Shown here piece by piece: positions 57,398-64,000 of a stretch of 64,000 nt of DNA. The stretch's first letter is position 1. Each line of letters begins with the position of its first letter. Source of the DNA: Limnanthes douglasii subsp. nivea (Eukaryota; Streptophyta; Magnoliopsida; Brassicales; Limnanthaceae); contig JAUPFV010000002.1 of assembly GCA_036936605.1 (NCBI GenBank), positions 336,077,215 to 336,141,214 of the forward strand, read 5' to 3'. Both the position numbers and the translations under genes were made by a program. Under the pieces are notes generated by a model. That model saw only the letters and a list, made by a program, of their open reading frames with translations, did no database searches and had not been told where the DNA came from.

Positions 57398-58152
57398 ACT
57401 TTTCCAGTTGAAATTTCTCTCAAACTATAGCACCGAATCAAAATCCGACCAGTCATATTGAAGGGCCGGATATCCCAAACATGCTCTCCAAAATTCAGCA
57501 AAAACGGACTTCGTTTTCTTTTCGATCGGACCGTTTTATTGGAGTTGCACACAACAGATCCGAAAACCAAAAACTATATCTATTTATTATAAATTTTACT
57601 AATAATTCAATAATAACTCTTCTGCAATTTCGTCGGAATTTTGTGCAATTTTACCACTACTTCAATAAACCAAATTTATCGGAGAAAACTTTTCTTTGCC
57701 GAACAATACTTTTGTGCAATTTTACTTGAAATTTATCCAGTGCAATTTTACCAAAACACAATAATCTCAGACGCTACTCTTCTTGCCGAACAAAGCTTTT
57801 ATGCAATTTTACCAATAATTTACACAGTGCAATTTTCTCAATCTTTCTTAATTCAATTCTGATTGTTCCCCGAGACGCAACTTTACCAATAAGTTAACAA
57901 TGTAATTTTACCAAAAAAAATATTCTTAACCAATACTTTTGCAATTTCGATTCCTTCTAAGCCCCAATTTCACCGATAAATTCCACTTACAATTTTATCA
58001 ATCAGATCTAATACGAAATCAAATACCTGATAATTTTATCAATCGGATCTAATACGAAATCAAATACCTGATAATTTTATCAATCGGATCTAATACGAAA
58101 TCAAATACCTGATAAATCTGATTGTTACATTTACGCGATCAGTTTACTTCTG
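57398..58152 (-). other. copia leader region without recognisable gag
   Basis: Between the protease frame and the primer site there is only about 755 bp. It is AT-rich, with many GCAATTTTACC motifs (57625-57910) and a 3 x 41-bp tandem repeat. The longest minus frame (57382-57570) has no capsid or CCHC motif. Gag is normally upstream of protease in copia elements, so it appears deleted or replaced. Confidence 0.6.
57988..58110. repeat. 3 x 41-bp tandem repeat in the copia leader
   Basis: Units at 57988-58028, 58029-58069 and 58070-58110 (TTTTATCAATCGGATCTAAT core). The second and third are identical; the first differs at a few positions. The motif ATCAGATTT/AATCGGATC recurs just beside the array. 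Confidence 0.95.
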
Positions 58153-58164
58153 GCTCTGATACCA
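58153..58164 (-). promoter_or_regulatory. Primer-binding site (initiator tRNA-Met type)
   Basis: The plus strand GCTCTGATACCA is the complement of TGGTATCAGAGC, the classic plant copia primer-binding site complementary to the 3' end of initiator tRNA-Met. It abuts the LTR end directly (58165), which confirms orientation and LTR boundary. Confidence 0.95.
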
Positions 58165-58318
58165 TGTTAAAGAAAGAACAAAAGGAACAAACCGCTAGAC
58201 GGCTAAAGTTTTTTTTTGTATTATTTAGAAGTATATGAATTAGTAGAGCATATGCTCTTATTTATAATAAAAGAAAGCTAACGGGTTTGGGCTTTATATG
58301 GGCTTTATATTCTTAACA
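58165..58318 (-). repeat. 5' LTR of the copia element (154 bp)
   Basis: Bounded by TGTTAA...TTAACA (both strands give TG...CA with a 6-bp inverted repeat) and placed by the adjoining primer site. On the element strand it contains TTATTATAAATAAGAG, a TATA-box-like core promoter, and a palindromic AGAGCATATGCTCT (58237-58250). At 154 bp it is short for a copia LTR. Confidence 0.9.
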
Positions 58319-59510
58319 TTTAGTTATATCGAATGTGTCGATACTCTAATTCAAATTCTTAATAACATAGGATGCTTGACATTTGCTCAGTTTAGTTTCA
58401 CTTTATATCGTATGTTAGTTGAAGAATTTATGCTAATAGTAATTTGAATGAGTCTAACTCTAGTAATCCTTGACATGAATTTTAATGTCAATAGTGTGAT
58501 TGTATGATTTATGTATCCAATATATAAGATGAATTAGGTATGCTTATGCATGAATTTGAAGTAGAATTTTCGTTATTAGATTATCTAAATCGTTAGACAC
58601 ATGCGAGTTGGTCTTTGGAATTAGAAGATCTAGTTGATTTATTAAATAATAATAGACGTCATCTGATTAACAACAAGGATAGTATTAGACAAGTTGCTAG
58701 TAAACTCAACTTGATAAGACCTCAAATATTGACAATAAGATGGTTTGTGATTTTTTGACGGTTAATAACAAAAAATTATGTATGACCAATCCTTAAACAT
58801 TTCAGATAATTACTATGAATATGGGTTATTCACGTAATATACGATATCAACCTTATGAGATGGTGATATCTTATTTTTTTTCAAATACAAAAGATTAGAT
58901 TTTAGTACATATGAAGAGCTACAAGTTCTGAACACTTCTAGAAAAAGAAAGTTTTCTCTAAAAACTTAAAATATACAAACTTGTGTTGAAAGCATCTACT
59001 TTATGTCGCTTGTGTTTAAATATATTTAGACAACTATAAAAAATATAGAGGTTCAAATGTATTTGGATACATGTAAACATGATAGGGTTCGAATGTATTT
59101 GGATGGTAGTACTTTTAAGCTAACGTAAAAAACTAGTACGACTTTGACTGAAAATATTAGAGCAGATTAATTGCATGATATACATGGTCAATTATATGAT
59201 AAAAAAATTCGTTTACAACAATAGATGTACCAAAATAACTTTAATATGTACTGACGTATATGAGATCACTAGATGGAAAAGGACAAAAAATATAGTATAA
59301 ATATATGATAAATAAATTTTTAATAATAAAAAGTTTAAAAAATGATAATAAATTATGCAAAATAGCTAAAGTGAATTAAGTTTGAAAACATATATAAAAT
59401 AAATTTATAAAAACTTAAATAAAACAAATTCAAAAGAATACTTATTTTACAATATTATTATAATAAATAAAATATCAAATGGTATTTGTCAGATTCGATT
59501 TTTGAAAATC
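58319..59510. other. No gene recognised
   Basis: AT-rich. Short direct repeats such as GGTTCGAATGTATTTGGAT (about 59050 and 59086). No ORF of note. Confidence 0.45.
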
Positions 59511-59553
59511 ACATATTAGACCGGAACCGAATCGCTAAATTCTAGATCGATGA

Positions 59554-59719
59554 CCGGTCCGAATTTTAATACCATGTCGGTTCTATTTTCAAACCTAAAT
59601 CAGATGACAAACTGAATCGGTATAATTGATTTGGAACCGGTCCGAATTTTAATACCATGTCGGTTCTATTTTCAAACCTAAAACAGATGACAAACTGAAT
59701 CGGTATAATTGATTTGGAA
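59554..59719. repeat. 2 x 83-bp tandem repeat
   Basis: The unit beginning CCGGTCCGAATTTTAATACC occurs at 59554-59636 and 59637-59719 with one difference (AAATCAG versus AAACAG-type). It lies in a CCGGAACCGAATCG-rich region resembling hAT subterminal sequence of the type seen at 3766-4475. The outer element limits are not clear. Confidence 0.93.
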
Positions 59720-59767
59720 CCGGACCAATAAAACGGATAGGCAAGTATAACCCCATATTCCTCCTCC

Positions 59768-59905
59768 GTATATAAGTAAGAACACAACTGATCTCAACAC
59801 TAGTATGATATTGTCCGCTTTGGCACCCGAAGGCCCTCACGGCTTTGCATTTGGTCCACTACCAAAAGGCCTCATACTAGTTGAGGTATGTTCTTACTTA
59901 TATAC
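59768..59905. repeat. Large imperfect hairpin
   Basis: GTATATAAGTAAGAACA (59768-59784) is the exact reverse complement of 59889-59905, and CTAGTATGA (59800-59808) of TCATACTAG (59872-59880). The loop holds CTTTGGCACCC..AAGGCC (about 60 nt). Confidence 0.85.
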
Positions 59906-60128
59906 CACTGATCTTTCCCATGTTTAACCGATGTGGGATGTGGGACTTTGGTCGCCACCCTAACAAATCCTCCTCTCGAACAAAGTACCACCTTAGCCTC
60001 CTCTCAATTGACTTCCATCCGCCCACTCTCAATCAGGTTGGGGATGTGGTATGTTCTTACTTATATACCACTGATCTTTCTCATGTTTAACCGATGTGGG
60101 ATGTGGGACTTTGGTCGCCACCCTAACA
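59800..60128. mobile_element. TRIM-like LTR piece with an 81-bp direct repeat
   Basis: The stretch TTGTCCGCTTTGG, CCCTCACGG, CTACCAAAAGGCCTC, then CCGATGTGGGA, ending CACCCTAACA, follows the motif order of a widespread plant miniature-LTR (TRIM-type) repeat as I recall it. The end part is duplicated: 59885-59965 and 60048-60128 are identical except for one base (offset 163 bp). The 13-mer ACCAATAAAACGG occurs on each side (59724 and 60162), perhaps because the repeat lies in an older tandem or hAT-like element. Confidence 0.55.
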
Positions 60129-60832
60129 GAACCAAATTCGATAAAACTAATACGAAACTAAACCAATAAAACGGGTAAGACCATGGAGAATCGTACCTAT
60201 AAAAATCGACAAAATTAATTTTATTTTATTTAATTTATATTTTACACATTATATCGTTGCCAAAAGTTACTAGATGATAATCAGTTAAAAAAAGTTAAAT
60301 TTTAATTTTATAATCTTTATTTAAATATAAAAAAACAAGCCTAAATTAAATTTGATTAAATTTTAAAATAATTATATAAACCAAACTAAAATCGGAACGA
60401 AGAGAACCGCAACATGTCTGAACTAAAACTGAACCGGACATAACCAATTTTCACTAATTCCAATCTCAAATTTTATTTGTTTTAATAATAGGAATTAAAC
60501 CAATAAATTTATCGATTCGATTCAATTCTATTAAAATCCAAACCTAACCTTTCGACACCAAATATCTAATAGTATGATGTTCTAAATATTTGGCGGAACC
60601 AGACGGATCCAATTAACCATCGACATTAATCTACCTTTGGACGAAACGGATTGGATTAGTCTTTATTTAATTATCGAAAGCTGGAAATTTTTCGTTAAAC
60701 ATGTCTAACTACCAATATCTCCAAATAGACAACTAAATCTTGGCTATATATGTTTTCTTTTCTATCAAACACTATTGTTTTAAACCGAATTAAGCCACCA
60801 ATTGCTTTTGTTTAAATTTTGATTATACAAAA

Positions 60833-60835
<3 letters not shown>

Positions 60836-60887
<52 letters not shown>
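60836..60887. repeat. (TA)n microsatellite
   Basis: About 26 uninterrupted TA units, the longest simple array in the window. Confidence 0.95.
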
Positions 60888-60890
<3 letters not shown>

Positions 60891-61107
60891 TGGAACTAGA
60901 CAATACCTGAAAAGTTTGTCATCCATGTCGGGATAATAGCTATCAACCACTCAACACATGAACTTGTCGATAAGAGTACGCAACACCTACAAATGCTTAG
61001 AAACCTGCAATAAATATACTTGCCAGTTGCCACTTACCTTTATTTCTCTTAATAAAACTAATGAACTTTTTCAAGCTCCTGAATCCAAACCCACAAGGTT
61101 TTGAACC

Positions 61108-61250
61108 TTGTGGAGTGAAAGCGAAACAATTGTCCGCGCAACCTCGAATGGGTTATGTATATCGAAGTTTTCATCTTCTAAAAGGGTTTTCAACCAAGAG
61201 GAAATGAAAGTGGAACTATTGTCCACCAGTCTCCAATGAGTTATATATAT
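61108..61250. repeat. Diverged direct repeat of about 54 bp
   Basis: GAAAGCGAAACAATTGTCC... CCTCGAATGGGTTATGTATAT (from 61108) recurs in diverged form as GAAAGTGGAACTATTGTCC... CTCCAATGAGTTATATATAT (from 61197). A minus-strand frame covers both, but the repeat structure explains it. Confidence 0.6.
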
Positions 61251-61504
61251 ATATATACAGCGCATAACTTCTAAAGTCCAACTTTTTAAGAGATAAAAGT
61301 TAACCAAATCTATCGGTATACGATGCTAAGATCCAACTTTTAGACCATTTATTGGATCTATTTTAATAAGAAAGCTAATATATATATATATCTATATAGT
61401 GTAGTTAAAAATAAAAAATAAAAGTTATATAAATCCTTTTTTGTTAATTTAATAAGAAAGCTAATACCCAAAACTTTTTTTTAATGATAAAGCTAATACC
61501 CAAA

Positions 61505-61685
61505 ACTTCTTTTAATGAGAATGGTTTTAAGTCATGTTGTCGTACTTTACTTTTTTTGTTTTTATGGGTTTTAATACCTACTTAATTAATCTTTGTATTA
61601 TTAGTATGCCCCCAAAATATTTTAATGAGAATGATTTTAATTCATGTTGTGGTATCTTATTTTCTTCTTTTAATGGGTTTCGTTT
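61505..61685. repeat. Diverged direct repeat of about 65 bp
   Basis: TTTTAATGAGAATGGTTTTA (61510) and TTTTAATGAGAATGATTTTA (61620) open two similar segments about 110 bp apart, both ending in TTTTTATGGGTTTT/TTTTAATGGGTTTC. No gene. Confidence 0.7.
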
Positions 61686-61977
61686 TGCTTTCAAGATTAT
61701 ATTACTTATTTATTTTTTAACGGTTTGATTTAATTCTAACTGGTTTTTTAGTAGATTTTTTTAGGTTGATAGCTGCTAGGTAACCTTTTTTCATCTACTA
61801 GTAATTATCTTAATGGTGAGCCTTCAAACATTATAAATATAGATTTAAACCTATTAATGGACTACACTCAGTGTAAGTTTTTTATGTTTATTTCTTTTTA
61901 GAATGTTTGTGGGTTAAACGAGCTAGTACGATAAAATATGTCACTTATTTTATCACCATCAATAGTATATAAATCAT

Positions 61978-62260
61978 GATTCTTGTGGAAACTAAAGCAA
62001 GTGCAAATAATGTTGATTTTATTTAGAACTATGACCCAATTTCAGAGTTACATCACGAACAATTCCTCACATCACCGAGGCAGGTTCTGGGTTATATGGA
62101 ACCCATGTTTTATTTCTATTTCTATCATTAATTCATCCTTACAAATAATTGACTATAAAGCTTATAATCTGAACTTCCATATTCTTTTTTTCTTTTCTGA
62201 CATATATGTTATTAATGATGGTCCTGATCGATTTTATCTACATGTTTATGCTACTGAGTC
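61978..62260 (+). pseudogene. LINE endonuclease fragment
   Basis: Frames read LVETKASANNVDFI, then (one base shifted) ITNNSSHHRGRFWVIWNP, ISIINSSLQIIDYKAY and DIYVINDGPDRFYL. These match the E (VET) and the GRIWVIWNP..Q.IH motifs in the first half of plant LINE endonucleases. The rest of the LINE is absent. A copia LTR seems to begin directly to its right. Confidence 0.7.
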
Positions 62261-62274
62261 GAAGGTGTGAACTA

Positions 62275-62862
62275 TACTGAATACTGTTGTCGCAGAGAAT
62301 GGGTTGAAGGTTGCTTCCATAGGCTGGGATGAAGCAGTCTGCCAAAGCTACATGCGCTAAAGCTTTAATAATATTGTGTTTGTTCCTAATTGGAACTAGG
62401 TCGTTTCTTATGGGTTCTTAAGTATGATTTTAATCTTCTCCGTTGATTATGATATTTAACATGAAGTGTCTATTGTGTTATGGATTTATTGTAAATACTG
62501 ATCAAATTGATTTAATTTTGAATTTTTATGGGATAAAGGTTTTATTATAACCATCGATTGAAGTTATTTAATATTGAACGTCTGAAGTATTAGGTTTTTA
62601 TCTGAATTGTATGATATGGAGTGAAGTTACGCTTTACATGAGAAGACTATAAATAGAAGAAGCAATAGAAAGATAGGGTTGTGTGATCACATTATATTTT
62701 TGTTGCTTCTTCTTTGAATCATATTGTCTTTGTAAATGGTGAGAGTTTTCTAACAAACAAACCGTCTAAAACATTGTCTTGTGCACTTGGGATTTTTTAA
62801 AAATTTATTGTATTTAATCAAACATGTTGAAAGTTCTTATTTGAGGAATTATTTCCCAACAA
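62275..62862 (+). repeat. 5' LTR of the third A/B-family copia (approximate)
   Basis: It precedes gag directly and ends CCCAACA before AGTGGTGTGTTCAGC, which resembles a mutated tRNA-Met primer site (AGTGGTATCAGAGC). A TATA-type box GACTATAAATAGAAG at about 62646-62660 and a downstream TTGCTTCTTC leader fit an LTR promoter. The left boundary is uncertain. Confidence 0.55.
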
Positions 62863-64000
62863 GTGGTGTGTTCAGCATGGAACAATAAGGAAAATAAACG
62901 TAGATCGATTTGTGATTAGAAGGTTGGAGAAAAAGATCTCACCTAGAAAATAAAAATTCATCACAGGTGAGTTCCATAAAGCTTAGTCTAGATAAATTTG
63001 ATGGATTGAATGACTTTAACATATAATGAATTAAATTTAAATTTGATTTAGTATAGAAAGGATTGGCTGATGCAATTGACAAGAAATCTACACAGGTTGA
63101 TCTTGAGTTCCTGTCTAAATCTTATAGCATCCTTATACTAAGCTTATAAGATTAAGTGTTTTATGAAGTATCTGAAAAAACCTTTATATTGGGGGTTTGG
63201 AATCGACTAGAGGAGATTTATATGGGAAAAAACCCTATCGAATATATTACATCTGAATAAATAATTATACATGTTGTCGATGGATAATAGCAAATAGATC
63301 CAAAGGCATAAAGACGACAATAACATAATCATACTCGACTTGAATGCGATTGGTGTAAAAGTGAAAGAAGAGGACCAATAAATCATCCTCATAATATTTT
63401 TACCAAAGGTGTACAAATACTTTGTAAATAGCATGATCCACGACAAAGACTCACTTACGATGGTTGAAGTGAAAATCATCTTGAATTCTAAAAATATTCA
63501 AAAGATTACCATTCGGATGGGTGACTTTGAAGGGCACAGACTAAGTGTGATGGGCATACTATGAAAAAAAGATCAAGAAAGATGAAAGAAAACTCTCGAT
63601 CTAAGTTAAAAATGTTTGTGATTTGTTCTAAAGTGGCGTGTTGGGTATGAAAAAATAGATACCATATCAGTACAAGCAACATTTATCATAATACTGAAAT
63701 CGAATATGTTGCAATGGATTCTGATAACTTTGAGTATATTAATGGGTCAATGAATTTTTATTCTTTCACGTACCATAATAAATAGGTGTAGAATTTTTTC
63801 ATATCATTTCGTATGACTTCATCTAAGCATTGATTTGAAGACCTAATAATATTTGATGATGAATGGATCATTTTCGACAATAGAAGATCATGTAATGTCA
63901 AAGGGATTGGGACTATGTGACTAAAGTTGTGTATATAACTTGAGATAATTATCATAAATGTGAGTTACGTGCTCGAAGTGAAACAAAACATTCTGTTTAT
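62863..64000 (+). pseudogene. copia gag-protease remnant, runs off the window
   Basis: Plus-strand frames read KFDGLNDFN, LADAIDKKSTQ, LEEIYMGKNPIEYI, LYMLSMD, then DLNAIGVKVKEEDQ and KVYKYFVNSMIHDKDSLTM, the same UBN2-type gag as elements A and B (compare HINDFKIIIIDLNAVSVKVKDEDH). GDFEGHRLSV follows as in A. From 63690 the sequence enters the protease (a DCNVKGIGT-like segment and LEVKQNILF-type end near 63985). Stops and indels are frequent. The element continues beyond 64000. Confidence 0.82.

Larger units (their letters stand above)
54258..58318 (-). mobile_element. Ty1/copia element with intact-looking 5' LTR, 3' LTR missing
   Basis: On the minus strand: LTR (58318-58165), primer-binding site, about 780 bp of leader without recognisable gag, then pol with protease, integrase, RT and RNase H. 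The 3' end stops near 54258 within RNase H, next to a 63-bp duplication. The pol frame has few lesions, so it is young compared with elements A and B, and it is a different copia family. A 3' LTR was looked for to the left (53.4-54.3 kb) and not found. Confidence 0.88.

Noticed and set aside
57988..58110. Regular 41-bp units that could suggest a CRISPR-like or satellite array
   Set aside because: Head-to-tail tandem repeat without spacers, three units only, in a plant retrotransposon leader.

Overview
This window is plant nuclear DNA, most likely from a eudicot and from transposon-dense, gene-poor chromatin; the species cannot be named from the sequence. It is AT-rich. Almost everything recognisable is a plant transposable-element lineage: L1-type LINEs with zf-RVT and RNase H domains, Ty1/copia and Tat-like Ty3/gypsy retrotransposons, hAT elements with 8-bp target duplications, and one foldback element with Mutator-like features. 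No intact host gene was found. The only host-gene-like piece is a single GDSL esterase/lipase exon (50310-50562) that still has both splice sites.

Layout, left to right. 2.1-4.8 kb: three hAT elements, two nested in the third, each with 8-bp target duplications. 5.0-6.8 kb: a foldback element with arms of roughly 650 bp and a 9-bp duplication. 8.6-12.3 kb: a decayed LINE (minus). 12.7-17.4 kb: decayed copia element A (minus), interrupted by a gypsy solo LTR at 14712-15130. 18.9-26.0 kb: a Tat-like gypsy (minus) with 3' LTR, pol with two RNase H domains, and an accessory ORF on the opposite strand that contains an intron. 26.0-30.8 kb: a much younger, nearly complete LINE (plus). 32.1-34.6 kb: the 3' half of a related LINE between two inverted-repeat arms. 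34.7-39.5 kb: copia element B (minus), a paralogue of A. 40.0-42.6 kb: a second Tat-like gypsy fragment (plus) containing a 240-bp-arm palindrome. 43.7-45.2 kb: copia gag/protease remnant split by a MITE-like repeat. 46.4-46.8 kb: another LINE tail. 49.3-49.7 kb: an AT-rich tandem duplication. 50.3 kb: the orphan GDSL exon. 52.9-53.6 kb: a hAT transposase remnant. 54.3-58.3 kb: a fairly young copia element (minus) with a nearly continuous pol frame, tRNA-type primer site and a 154-bp LTR, but no visible gag. 59.5-60.2 kb: tandem and inverted repeats including a TRIM-like piece. 62.0-64.0 kb: a LINE endonuclease fragment and the 5' part of a third copia element of the A/B family, running off the window end.

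The coding regions do not form a pathway; they are successive insertions. Nesting gives a relative history: copia A and B are old, the gypsy solo LTR entered A after A and B diverged, and the 26-30.8 kb LINE and the 54-58 kb copia are the freshest. The most informative observations are structural: the nested hATs with complete duplications, the spliced antisense ORF in the gypsy family, the three large inverted repeats, and the isolated GDSL exon. I found no previously unknown cellular system. ORFs and similarities were judged by eye and no database search was run.
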